Shown here piece after piece: positions 34,936 to 47,141 of a stretch of DNA of 64,000 nucleotides. Source of the DNA: Nemertoderma westbladi (taxonomy: Eukaryota; Xenacoelomorpha; Nemertodermatida; Nemertodermatidae). The notes under the pieces were generated by a model. That model did no database searches. It saw only the letters and a program-made list of their open reading frames with translations, and was not told where the DNA came from. Numbering within the stretch: the first letter of the stretch is position 1; each line of letters opens with the position of its first letter. The stretch spans positions 62,001 through 126,000 of the forward strand of contig JAUCBJ010009100.1 of NCBI GenBank assembly GCA_032718475.1. The letters run 5' to 3'. Made by a program: the position numbers and the translations under genes.

Positions 34936-35065
34936 AGTCGGACTTTTCGAACAGTAGTACCTTGGCCGCGAAAATTTCCTCTCTGGTGTAAATCTCGTTA
35001 GAACGATACGAACTACCCGATCCATTGTGCTCGAAGACATTCCTTGCATAATCAGAGTTAGACAT
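34936..35065 (-). pseudogene. 5' fragment of an unknown ORF cut by the LINE
   Basis: On the minus strand an ATG at 35065 opens a frame beginning MSNSDYARNVFEHNGSG and reaching EIYTREEIFAAKVLLFEKSD before it runs into the LINE tail and stops within two codons. The helical YTREEIFAAKVLLFEK stretch looks like real coding DNA, perhaps ORF1 or gag-like protein of another element. I cannot name the family. A longer overlapping frame (34933-35181) is lower in complexity and less likely. Confidence 0.35.
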
Positions 35066-35180
35066 GCATTTACAATTACTATATTCCCATTACTACTACT
35101 ATTTCCAGTCTGATTGGCAGTACCAGCGCCGGTACCGGTAGTACCAGTATCAGCTACACTTCCTTCAGTCATGTCAGTCA

Positions 35181-37070
35181 TAGATTTGCTATATCTAACT
35201 CTTAGATTTACTATATCTAACTAATAGATTTACTATATCTAACTCATAGATTTGCTATATCTAACTCTTAGATTTACTATATCTAACTAATAGATTTACT
35301 ATATCTAACTCATAGATTTACTATATCTAACTCATAGATTTACTATATCTAACTCATAGATTTACTATATCTAACTCATAGATTTACTATATCTAACTCA
35401 TAGATTTACTATATCTAACTCTTAGATTTACTATATCTAACTCATAGATTTACTATATCTAACTCATAGATTTACTACATCTAACTCATAGATTTACTAT
35501 ATCTAACTCGTAGATTTACTATATCTAACTCATAGATTTACCATATCTAACTAATAGATTTACTATATCTAACTAATAGATTTACTATATCTAACTCATA
35601 GATTTACTATATCTAACTCATAGATTTACTATATCTAACTAATATATTTACTATATCTAACTAATATATTTACTATATCTAACTCTTAGATTTACTATAT
35701 CTAACTCATAGATTTACTATATCTAACTAATAGATTTACTATATCTAACTCATAGATTTACTATATCTAACTCATAGATTTACTATATCTAACTCATAGA
35801 TTTACTATATCTAACTAATAGATTTACTATATCTAACTCATAGATTTGCTATATCTAACTCTTAGATTTACTATATGTAACTAATAGATTTACTATATCT
35901 AACTCATAGATTTGCTATATCTAACTCTTAGATTTACTATATCTAACTAATAGATTTACTATATCTAACTCATAGATTTACTATATCTAACTAATAGATT
36001 TACTATATCTAACTCATAGATTTGCTATATCTAACTATTAGATTTACTATATCGAACTAATAGATTTACTATATCTAACTCATAGATTTACTATATCTAA
36101 CTCATAGATTTACTATATCTAACTCATAGATTTACTATATCTAACTCATAGATTTACTATATCTAACTCTTAGATTTACTATATCTAACTAAAAGATTTA
36201 CTATATCTAACTCATAGATTTGCTATATCTAACTCTTAGATTTACTATATCTAACTAATAGATTTACTATATCTAACTCATAGATTTACTATATCTAACT
36301 CATAGATTTACTATATCTAACTCTTAGATTTACTATATCTAACTCATAGATTTACCATATCTAACTAATAGATTTACTATATCTAACTAATAGATTTACT
36401 ATATCTAACTAATAGATTTACTATATCTAACTCATAGATTTACTATATCTAACTCATAGATTTACTATATCTAACTCATAGATTTACTATAACTAACTCT
36501 TAGATTTACTATATCTAACTCATAGATTTACTATATCTAACTCTTAGATTTACTATATCTAACTCTTAGATTTACTATATCTAACTCTTAGATTTACTAT
36601 ATCTAACTAATAGATTTACTATATCTAACTAACAGATTTACTATATTTAACTCATAGATTTACTATATCTAACTCTTAGATTTACTATATCTAACTCATA
36701 GATTTACTATATCTAACTAATAGATTTACTATATCTAACTCATAGATTTACTATATCTAACTCATAGATTTACTATATCTAACTCATAGATTTACTATAT
36801 CTAACTCTTAGATTTACTATATCTAACTCATAGATTTACTATATCTAACTCTTAGATTTACTATATCTAACTCATAGATTTACCATATCTAACTAATAGA
36901 TTTACTATATCTAACTAATAGATTTACTATATCTAACTCATAGATTTACTATATCTAACTCATAGATTTACTATATCTAACTAATAGATTTACTATATTT
37001 AACTCATAGATTTACTATATGTAACTAATAGATTTACTATATCTAACTAATAGATTTACTATATCTAACT
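35181..37070 (-). repeat. 22-bp satellite array, minus orientation (block 1)
   Basis: Reverse complement of the satellite at 4591-15168, with the same variants (ATGGTAA read as TTACCAT; GCAAAT read as ATTTGC). Its orientation is opposite to the left arrays. Confidence 0.97.
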
Positions 37071-37168
37071 CATTATTTTATATTATTTAATTCCCTTGTA
37101 TGGTTTAAATTTCCCGCCCTTTGCTCATTTGATAATATAAATCGACCTACGGCTGTAAAAAAAAAAAA
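37071..37168 (+). mobile_element. 98-bp poly(A) retroposon, copy 1
   Basis: Unique sequence ending CTACGGCTGT plus 12 A, flanked by ATATCTAACTCAT on both sides. It contains TTTAAATTTCCCGCC, similar to TTTAAATTTCCCGCG in the retroposon at 14212. It is identical to the copy at 39288, which arose by array duplication rather than by a second insertion. Confidence 0.7.
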
Positions 37169-39287
37169 TATCTAACTCATAGATTTACTATATCTAACTC
37201 TTAGATTTACTATATCTAACTCAGATTTACTATATCTAACTCTTAGATTTACTATATCTAACTCATAGATTTACTATATCTAACACTTAGATTTACTATA
37301 TCTAACTCATAGATTTACTATATCTAACTCGTAGATTTACTATATCCAACTCTTAGATTTGCTATATCTAACTAATAGATTTACTATATCTAACTAATAG
37401 ATTTACTAAATCTAACTAATAGATTTACTATATCTAACTCATAGATTTACTATATCTAACTCATAGATTTACTATATCTAACTCTTAGATTTACTATATC
37501 TAACTCATAGATTTACCATATCTAACTAATAGATTTACTATATCTAACTAATAGATTTACTATATCTAACTCTTAGATTTACTATATGTAACTAATAGAT
37601 TTATTATATCTAACTAATAGATTTACTATATCTAACTCATAGATTTACTATATCTAACTCATAGATTTACTATATCTAACTCTTAGATTTACTATATCTA
37701 ACTCATAGATTTACCATATCTAACTAATAGATTTACTATATCTAACTAATATATTTACTATATCTAACTCTTAGATTTACTATATCTAACTCATAGATTT
37801 ACTATATCTAACTAATAGATTTACTATATCTAACTCATAGATTTACTATATCTAACTCATAGATTTACTATATCTAACTCATAGATTAACTATATCTAAC
37901 TCTTAGATTTACTATATCTAACTCATAGATTTACTATATCTAACTCTTAGATTTACTATATCTAACTCATAGATTTACCATATCTAACTAATAGATTTAC
38001 TATATCTAACTAATAGATTTACTATATCTAACTCATAGATTTGCTATATCTAACTCTTAGATTTACTATATCTAACTAATAGATTTACTATATCTAACTC
38101 ATAGATTTACTATATCTAACTAATAGATTTACTATATTTAACTCATAGATTTACTATATGTAACTAATAGATTTACTATATCTAACTAATATATTTACTA
38201 TATCTAACTCTTAGATTTACTATATCTAACTCATAGATTTACTATATCTAACTAATAGATTTACTATATCTAACTCATAGATTTACTATATCTAACTCAT
38301 AGATTTACTATATCTAACTCATAGATTAACTATATCTAACTCTTAGATTTACTATATCTAACTCATAGATTTACTATATCTAACTCTTAGATTTACTATA
38401 TCTAACTCATAGATTTACCATATCTAACTAATAGATTTACTATATCTAACTAATAGATTTACTATATCTAACTCATAGATTTGCTATATCTAACTCTTAG
38501 ATTTACTATATCTAACTAATAGATTTACTATATCTAACTCATAGATTTACTATATCTAACTAATAGATTTACTATATCTAACTCATAGATTTACTATATC
38601 TAACTAATAGATTTACTATATCTAACTAATAGATTTACTATATCTAACTCATAGATTTACTATATCTAACTCATAGATTTACTATATCTAACTCTTAGAT
38701 TTACTATATCTAACTCATAGATTTACCATATCTAACTAATAGATTTACTATATCTAACTAATATATTTACTATATCTAACTCTTAGATTTACTATATCTA
38801 ACTCTTAGATTTACTATATCTAACTAATAGATTTACTATATCTAACTCATAGATTTACTATATCTAACTCTTAGATTTACTATATCTAACTAATAGATTT
38901 ACTATATCTAACTCATAGATTTACTATATCTAACTCATAGATTTACTATATCTAACTCATAGATTAACTATATCTAACTCTTAGATTTACTATATCTAAC
39001 TCATAGATTTACTATATCTAACTCTTAGATTTACTATATCTAACTCATAGATTTACCATATCTAACTAATAGATTTACTATATCTAACTAATAGATTTAC
39101 TATATCTAACTCATAGATTTGCTATATCTAACTCTTAGATTTACTATATCTAACTAATAGATTTACTATATCTAACTCATAGATTTACTATATCTAACTA
39201 ATAGATTTACTATATTTAACTCATAGATTTACTATATGTAACTAATAGATTTACTATATCTAACTAATAGATTTACTATATCTAACT
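37169..39287 (-). repeat. 22-bp satellite array, minus orientation (block 2)
   Basis: 22-bp units with higher-order structure. The AGATTAACTATATC variant recurs at about 37885, 38325 and 38960. The first part, including a 3-bp-short unit (CTCAGATTTAC) and a CTAACACTTAG unit, is repeated 2217 bp downstream. Confidence 0.97.
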
Positions 39288-39385
39288 CATTATTTTATAT
39301 TATTTAATTCCCTTGTATGGTTTAAATTTCCCGCCCTTTGCTCATTTGATAATATAAATCGACCTACGGCTGTAAAAAAAAAAAA
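39288..39385 (+). mobile_element. 98-bp poly(A) retroposon, duplicated copy
   Basis: Identical over its length to 37071-37168 and followed by the same order of rare satellite variants, so it was carried by a segmental duplication of period 2217 bp. Confidence 0.75.
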
Positions 39386-40574
39386 TATCTAACTCATAGA
39401 TTTACTATATCTAACTCTTAGATTTACTATATCTAACTCAGATTTACTATATCTAACTCTTAGATTTACTATATCTAACTCATAGATTTACTATATCTAA
39501 CACTTAGATTTACTATATCTAACTCATAGATTTACTATATCTAACTCGTAGATTTACTATATCCAACTCTTAGATTTGCTATATCTAACTAATAGATTTA
39601 CTATATCTAACTAATAGATTTACTAAATCTAACTAATAGATTTACTATATCTAACTCATAGATTTACTATATCTAACTCATAGATTTACTATATCTAACT
39701 CTTAGATTTACTATATCTAACTCATAGATTTACCATATCTAACTAATAGATTTACTATATCTAACTAATAGATTTACTATATCTAACTCTTAGATTTACT
39801 ATATGTAACTAATAGATTTACTATATCTAACTAATAGATTTACTATATCTAACTCATAGATTTACTATATCTAACTCATAGATTTACTATATCTAACTCT
39901 TAGATTTACTATATCTAACTCATAGATTTACCATATCTAACTAATAGATTTACTATATCTAACTAATATATTTACTATATCTAACTCTTAGATTTACTAT
40001 ATCTAACTCATAGATTTACTATATCTAACTCTTAGATTTACTATATCTAACTCATAGATTTACCATATCTAACTAATAGATTTACTATATCTAACTAATA
40101 GATTTACTATATCTAACTCATAGATTTGCTATATCTAACTCTTAGATTTACTATATCTAACTAATAGATTTACTATATCTAACTCATAGATTTACTATAT
40201 CTAACTCATAGATTTACTATATCTAACTCTTAGATTTACTATATCTAACTCATAGATTTACCATATCTAACTAATAGATTTACTATATCTAACTAATATA
40301 TTTACTATATCTAACTCTTAGATTTACTATACCTAACTCATAGATTTACTATATCTAACTAATAGATTTACTATATCTAACTCATAGATTTACTATATCT
40401 AACTCATAGATTTACTATATCTAACTCATAGATTTACTATATCTAACTCTTAGATTTACTATATCTAACTCATAGATTTACTATATCTAACTCTTAGATT
40501 TACTATATCTAACTCATAGATTTACCATATCTAACTAATAGATTTACTATATCTAACTAATAGATTTACTATAT
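39386..40574 (-). repeat. 22-bp satellite array, minus orientation (block 3)
   Basis: Begins as a near copy of 37169 onward, then diverges. Ends where units dissolve into shorter CTAACT repeats next to the LINE. Confidence 0.97.
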
Positions 40575-40628
40575 CTAACTCTAACCAAATCTAACTCTAA
40601 CTCTATATCTAACTCTAACTCTAACTTT
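40575..40628 (-). repeat. degenerate CTAACT (TTAGAG-like) tract
   Basis: The satellite gives way to irregular hexamers CTAACT, which read TTAGAG-like on the other strand, with one CTAACC and one full ATATCTAACT remnant. It lies exactly at the 5' junction of the LINE at 40629. It could be repair synthesis at the insertion junction or a vestige of the satellite's origin. Confidence 0.6.
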
Positions 40629-40642
40629 CAACCAATGTAGTT

Positions 40643-41155
40643 AAACTACCCAGTGGTGCCGATTTTAGGTACAGAAATCCCCACGATTTAACAGTGAACA
40701 GTAATGGCAAGCGTTTTTGCCAACTACTTACTGATTGTGATCTATTGAACATTAGTTATGGGTGTTTCGGTAATATTATGTTTGGTGGTGCCTTAACATA
40801 CCATAGGAAAGGAAAACATATTTCTGAGCTTGACCGTGCTGCGGTCAGCACTAACTTTATTAGTAACATCACTGCTTTTGGTGTAGTTGATCAGAGGTTG
40901 CCCTCTGACCATAATGCCATTTATTTGAATGTGAAACTTGATAATGTACCTACCGCAGCACATTTACTGGCTCGCTCACTTTGGCTTGGTAGTTATTCTG
41001 AATTTTGTGAAAAAGCCCCTAAGCCTTCATGTAGGAAACCCATAAAACCACGCCAATTGGTACCGACTATATTTCGTTCGTCGCTCAGTGTCATGGAACC
41101 AAACATGCAGCACACAATTGCCCAAGATTTACTATTGCATCTGAAGCCTTTGTAG
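40643..41155 (+). pseudogene. LINE endonuclease C-terminal fragment
   Basis: The frame is open from about 40643 and reads through NSNGKRFCQLLTDCDLLNI and SELDRAAVS to LPSDHNAIYL, the last catalytic SDH motif of APE-type endonucleases. The GDFN motif would lie in the missing 5' part. The frame shifts near 41135, after SLSVMEPN, into a stop at 41155, while the next frame carries the continuing protein. Confidence 0.72.
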
Positions 41156-41817
41156 CTGCAATTTATTCCGCTGCTAGTTCTGCATGTGTTTCCACCAGTA
41201 AAGGTATTCCTGTCCATTTCTCAGGTAATGCTTTCAGTCAACCCAACCAGGTATGGAATGAACTAGCCTATAGCTGCAATGAGCGCACTATTTGGAACCG
41301 AATAAACTGGAAGGGTGGTCTCGAACCTAGTACATCGTCCTCCCACAGCGATAATAAACCGACTGATATAGAATTTGCAGAACATTTTGAAAAACTGTTG
41401 TGCACTGACCCGGCATCTACATTGGATGATCCTGTCCTCACTCATGACTGTCCATTTATCCCATTGCTTGATTCGCCAATAAACATCAATGAAGTTTTAG
41501 TCGGAATTAATTCATTGAAGCCTAACAAAGCTGCAGGGCCGGATGGTGTTTCCCCAGGAATCCTCAAATTCCTACCTTATAGATGGTTATTGTTTCTTCT
41601 ATCTTTGTTTAATTCAATATTTCTTGGCTCCACTTTCCCCACATCTTGGTGTCAGTCCCGCCTGGTGGCTGTTTTCAAACGTGGGTCACGTATAATTTGC
41701 ACTAATTATCGTGGTATTTCCATCCTGAATGCGATCGCAAAATTATATGACTGGATTCTCTGTCAGCGCCTTTCTCAATGGTGCGCACCAGATATTGAGC
41801 AAGCTGGTGCCCAATAA
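41156..41817 (+). pseudogene. LINE reverse transcriptase, N-terminal part
   Basis: Reads AAIYSAASSACVSTSKGIPV, then the typical RT entry LKPNKAAGPDGVSPGILKF (about 41518-41570) and TNYRGISILNAIAKLYDWIL. It ends AGAQ plus TAA because of a 1-bp shift near 41813; in the next frame the expected EEHILTLHLLI follows. It is a broken piece of the same ORF as its neighbours. Confidence 0.8.
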
Positions 41818-42863
41818 AACGCCGATGCGAGGAACATATTTTAACTCTCCACTTATTGATTAACTATGCCACTTTCAAGAGGTGTAAACTGTTCATAATC
41901 TTTGTAGATTTTGCCACTGCCTATGATCGAGTCTCCCGCCATAAATTATTTCAGTTACTTAAATCCATGGGTTGTGGCGGTGTTATGCTAAGGGCGCTTA
42001 TGGCATTATATTATAGATCTACAGTAAGTGTGATAGGATCCTCACTTATACAAAGTATTTGCGGTGTTCTGCAGGGTGCACCTGGTAGTTGTAGATTGTT
42101 TGCGTTCTATATAAATCCTCTGATCACACGACTGAAGCAATGTACTGATGACGGATTCCTGAAGGCTCTTCATTGTCTTCTTCTAATGGATGATTCGGCC
42201 TTGTTAGCAACTTCTCGTGTACGAGCTTTTGAGAAACTGAATATTCTTCTTAAATTTTGTGAGGACTTTAACATGTCTATAAATCTTTCGAAGACTAAGT
42301 TCATGGTCATCAATGGCAGTATACACGATAAAGTCGATCTCGTTGTTTCATCCAATATCTCTAACATTATTGTAAAGAATACAAAGTCCTACATATACTT
42401 AGGCGCATCAATCAGTGAAGCCGGGGGTATCAACCAATCTGTTGTACTACATGCAAAGGAAAAAACCAAACATGTATCTAAATACCACGCCTTCCTTAAT
42501 AAACATTCCATTAGCCCTCTATGGGTTAAACTTTTAGTTTTTGATGCAGCTGTGACTTCAGCAATCTTTTATAGCTGTGAGACTTGGCTAGGCGCAAACA
42601 TTACCCCAACTTCCTCGCAATACTTCAGTATGCTCAAGTCTGCGATTGGTGTCCGCAGCCAGACCTGTCATGATATATTGTTAATTGAGACAGGTCGCCC
42701 TTCACCAAAGACTCTGATTGAAACACGGCAACGCAAGTTTCTGAAGGCAATGTTAGCTCACCCCGACCTACACGGCCCATTATTCTTTGCACTAGACCTT
42801 GTGAGAGGAACACGAAGTGGGGACTTCGCGCAGCACGAAGTTGGCAGAGCCTTAGCGAATTGA
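41818..42863 (+). pseudogene. LINE reverse transcriptase, core
   Basis: Contains IFVDFATAYDRVSRHKL (first catalytic D), GVLQGAPGSCRLFAFYIN (in place of the usual PQG box) and LLLMDDSALLA, where the common YADD box reads LMDD. The thumb-like region follows (KTKFMVINGS, YIYLGASISEAGG). The real frame ends at 42833, where the inverted-repeat element begins; the last 10 codons to the stop at 42863 are element sequence. Confidence 0.85.
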
Positions 42864-43196
42864 CACTGTTAGGGGGTAGGTCAATTTATGCAAATAGTCA
42901 CGTTGGCCCTCTAGCGGCAGACTGGAGAACTGCAGATGGATTCGCCTCCTTTGAAAGTCACAGCTAATGGTCTAATACATATCTGCCAAGTTTCAGCTTA
43001 AACGGATTAAATGCAAAGAAATGGGAGGGCATTTAATGTTTAGACATGTGGCCCTCTAGCGGGAGACCATTGCACTGATGGTGTCTGAAAGTCTCTCAAA
43101 AATCTCAACTTTTGCTCATATTGATACCTACAAATTTTCAACTTGGCAGCTTTAAATCCGACAAAGTTATTAGCATGTCAAAATCGTAACGACGAC

Positions 43197-43238
<42 letters not shown>

Positions 43239-43328
43239 AACGACGACGACGACGACGACGACAACTATTTGCATAAATTGACCCACCCCCTAACAGTGTC
43301 AATTCGCTAAGGCTCCGCCAACTTCGTG
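42834..43328. mobile_element. 495-bp non-autonomous element with 65-bp inverted repeats
   Basis: Left end 42834-42898 and right end 43264-43328 are inverted copies with only a few mismatches (outer end CACGAAGTTGGC). It interrupts the LINE ORF, and the LINE frame is the same on both sides of it. No transposase is present. Inside are two direct copies of TGGCCCTCTAGCGG (about 42905 and 43051) and an ACG trinucleotide tract (43189-43262). A target duplication is not clear (flanks GCGCAG and GCTCGC). Confidence 0.82.
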
Positions 43329-43805
43329 GCTCGCCCCACAAACAGCGGAATGGGTAAAGCTATTACCATGCAGTTGGACTCATTAGACCGGAATTGTGTT
43401 TTGATAGACCGTGAGGCCATCGTAAATCACATTAATTGTAGTACCACTACCCGCCGCAGCGTGTACCGTTCTTTGAACCCAACACTAACTTCTCACGCAT
43501 TGTATAATTCTAGAATTTTAGGACTTTCGGAGGCTGCGAGACTGTCTTGGTCTAGATTTAGGCTAATGTCTACGCACCTAGCAGTGGAAACTGGTCGTTG
43601 GTCGCGTCTGCCAGATGAATTAAGGATGTGTAAGTGCGGTTCGATACAAACCGAAATACATATTATATGTGAGTGCCAGTTACTAGCCACCCTGCGTGGC
43701 ACACATAGCAATCTATCGTTTACTTCAATAGAGGGTTTCTTCTCGGATAAACATCTGCATGATTGCTGCAACTTCTTGCATGCTGCTCTTATCATTTTAG
43801 AGTAG
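43329..43805 (+). pseudogene. LINE ORF C-terminal region with Cys/His motif
   Basis: Continues the RT polypeptide after the inserted element, reading ARPTNSGMGKAITMQLDSL and ending FLHAALIILE. The terminal motif CKCGSIQTEIHIICEC (about 43627-43674) is a CCHC-like zinc motif common at the C-terminus of such LINE proteins. It is cut from its start by the insertion and so is not expressible on its own. Confidence 0.75.
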
Positions 43806-44389
43806 TCCACCCCCCCCCCCCCCCCCCCCCCCCCCCAATAAGCTACAAAGTATGCCATCAAGTTGTTTGTTCTTTTTCTATTTACATTATTTATTTATTT
43901 ATTCAATTTATTTTACATTACGAACATACTTACTATATATATATTTTCTTTATTTTTTTGATACCGCCCTGACTGGCTTCTTTTTGGACAAATTAAGTGT
44001 TAATCAATTAGTTATTGGGTATGACTGTTGATAACAATTATAATTAATTACATCGCATTTTCTACCGTGTCCGTTTGAATCTGTATTATTGTGTCTTGTC
44101 ATTGATCCCGCTTGCAATTCATTAGTTTATCATTATTGTTAATCGATTAATTATTATTACTGAGGAATCATACACATATTGTTCTCGTTCCCTAGTGGTC
44201 TGCTGCATGCTATAGTTTGTCACATTGTTCTTGTTATTGTTTTTATGACTGCTTACAAATGTACTGTATTTGTTTGTATCAATGTTGTGTCTTCCTTACA
44301 TATATTGTTATGTTACCTGTTTGTATTTTTCTGTTACTTTCTTTCATCAGTCGCTTGTGGAACTTAATTATGTCAATAAACTAATCTAA
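43806..44389 (+). other. LINE 3' UTR with poly(C) run
   Basis: No coding. A run of 27 C lies at 43810-43836, just after the stop codon. The remainder is T-rich and ends AATAAACTAATCTAATCT, directly joined to satellite. Confidence 0.7.
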
Positions 44390-45763
44390 TCTAACTCATA
44401 TATTTACTATATCTAACTCATAGATTTACTATATCTAACTCATAGATTTACTATATCTAACTCATAGATTTACTATATCTAACTAATAGATTTACTATAT
44501 CTAACTAATAGATTTACTATATCTAACTCATAGATTTACTATATCTAACTCATAGATTTACTATATCTAACTCTTAGATTTACTATATCTAACTCATAGA
44601 TTTACTATATCTAACTCATAGATTTACTATATCTAACTAATAGATTTACTATATCTAACTCATAGATTTACTATATCTAACTCATAGATTTACTATATCT
44701 AACTCTTAGATTTACTATATCTAACTCATAGATTTACTATATCTAACTCATAGATTTACTATATCTAACTCATAGATTTACTATATCTAACTAATAGATT
44801 TACTATATCTAACTCATAGATTTACTATATCTAACTCATAGATTTACTATATCTAACTCTTAGATTTACTATATCTAACTCATAGATTTACTATATCTAA
44901 CTCATAGATTTACTATATCTAACTCTTAGATTTACTATATCTAACTCTTAGATTTACTATATCTAACTCTTAGATTTACTATATCTAACTCATAGATTTA
45001 CTATATCTAACTCATAGATTTACTATATCTAACTAATAGATTTACTATATCTAACTCATAGATTTACTATATCTAACTCATAGATTTACTATATCTAACT
45101 CATAGATTTACTATATCTAACTCATAGATTTACTATATCTAACTCATAGATTTACTATATCTAACTCTTAGATTTACTATATCTAACTCTTAGATTTACT
45201 ATATCTAACTCTTAGATTTACTATATCTAACTCATAGATTTACTATATCTAACTCATAGATTTACTATATCTAACTAATAGATTTACTATATCTAACTCA
45301 TAGATTTACTATATCTAACTCATAGATTTACTATATCTAACTCATAGATTTACTATATCTAACTCATAGATTTACTATATCTAACTCATAGATTTACTAT
45401 ATCTAACTCATAGATTTACTATATCTAACTCATAGATTTACTATATCTAACTAATAGATTTACTATATCTAACTCATAGATTTACTATATCTAACTCATA
45501 GATTTACTATATCTAACTCATAGATTTACTATATCTAACTCATAGATTTACTATATCTAACTAATAGATTTACTATATCTAACTCATAGATTTACTATAT
45601 CTAACTCATAGATTTACTATATCTAACTCATAGATTTACTATATCTAACTCATAGATTTACTATATCTAACTCATAGATTTACTACATCTAACTCATAGA
45701 TTTACTATATCTAACTAATAGATTTACTATATCTAACTCATAGATTTGCTATATCTAACTCTT
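44390..45763 (-). repeat. 22-bp satellite array, minus orientation (block 4)
   Basis: Regular 22-bp units with few rare variants, more homogeneous than the other blocks. Ends 50 bp before the truncated LTR. The short joint 45764-45813 holds two AAATCGTCAAATC-like repeats and matches neither side. Confidence 0.96.
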
Positions 45764-45813
45764 AAATCATCAAATGTTATCGTCAAAAATAAATCGTCAA
45801 ATCTCAAATCTTA

Positions 45814-46976
45814 GATCATCGAGAACCAGCACGGCTTGGCTAAGGGTCGGTCCAGTCGGTAGACTCTGTCGCGTATCCGTACCACCCCTCTCGAACCCCG
45901 AAGGGATCGGTCATCGAGAACCAGTACGGCTTGGCTAGGAGTCTGTCGTGTCGGTGGACCCGTTCACGTGTCTGTTCCACCCCTCACGAACCCCGAAGGG
46001 TTCGATCATCGAGAACCAGAACGGCTTGGCTAGGGGTCCGTCGGTTCATCACAGAAACCCAACCACCTAGGCTTTCCGAGTCCCTTTCAGGCTCGTAGTC
46101 ACTTCGGCAGCCGAGAAACTGCTCCGAACAGTCGGTAGGCCAGTAGAGTCTAGTCGAGTCTAGTCCTTTGTCTTTCGACCCCATCGCGTGTCCGTTCCAC
46201 CCCTCACGAACCCCGAAGGGAACGATCATCGAGAACCAGTACGGCTTGGCTAAGGGGTCTGTCGTCGGTTCCCGTCACAGATCCCGGTACAAGCAGTCAG
46301 CGTTCCGAGTTCTTTTCAGTCTCGTAGTAGCTGCCGTTGACCAGAGACCGCTAAGGGCAGTCCTCGTCAAACCCGTCCTGTGGCCAGCCCTTTCGCATGT
46401 CCGTCCCACCCCTCGCGAACCCCGAAGGGATCGGTCATCGAGAACCAGTACGGCTTAGCTCAGGGGGCAGTCGTTAGTTGGCCACCCGTTCGCGTGTCCG
46501 CTCCACCCCTCACGAACCCCGAAGGGTTCGATCATCGAGAACCAGAACGGCTTGGCTACTAAGGGGCCGTCGTTTCCCGTCGCAAATCCCTGACACAAGC
46601 AGTCAGCGTTCCGAGTTCTTTTCAGTCTCGTAATAACTGCTGTTGGCCAGGGACCGCTAAGGGCAGTCCTTGTCCTTTAGGCCTGGCGCATTACCAAATC
46701 CACCCCTACAGGCAGCAGGAAGTTGGCCAGGGCCTAATAGTACTCAGGCTAACCTGAATACTGCTTGCATTTTCCATCCCCCCTGGCCCTTATAACTATG
46801 AAATTATTCCCGTACCCTGTAAGTCGCCCCAAAGTTCGCCCATAAATCGCCCCCAGTTTATTGAGTGTGCCCAAAACCCATGGTCCCGCACCCAGTAGTA
46901 ATATCGGAATAATCAATTTTAAATAAAATACAAAAATATTCAACTCGCGTTATGGAAAGTTGAAATACCGCGAACA
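45814..46976 (-). repeat. truncated 3' LTR of BEL/Pao copy 2 (type A)
   Basis: 1163 bp starting (minus strand) TGTTCGCGG at 46976 and lost after CTCGATGATC at 45814, about 330 bp short of the other LTRs. It shares type A markers with 15169-16660: the ACTAGACTCGACTAGACTCT insertion, GGGGGATGGAAAATGC and GACCCCTAGCCAAG. Confidence 0.85.
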
Positions 46977-47141
46977 GTCCCCCCCAATGACCTTCGTGAA
47001 GTCTGTCGGTCGATTGAGTTTGCGTAGGTCATTCCCAATATAAAAAACCCAAATTTAATATTGCATAGTTTTTAATTAATTTGGCCTAGAGTTTGTATAA
47101 AAATAAATGTTCGATAAATGTTCCTGGAATATCCCGATCCA

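Larger units (their letters stand above)
40629..44389 (+). mobile_element. 5'-truncated, damaged LINE inserted in satellite
   Basis: The element starts within the endonuclease domain and runs to a 3' end TCAATAAACTAATCTAATCT, where satellite resumes. Two frame breaks in coding (near 41135 and 41813) and one inserted inverted-repeat element (42834-43328) disrupt it. It belongs to a different family from the LINEs at 29779 and 62363, judged by its RT and its C-terminal Cys/His motif. Confidence 0.85.

Noticed and set aside
43189-43262. ACG trinucleotide tract as coding Asp/Thr or Arg repeats
   Set aside because: It lies inside the non-autonomous element with no supporting frame; a plain microsatellite.
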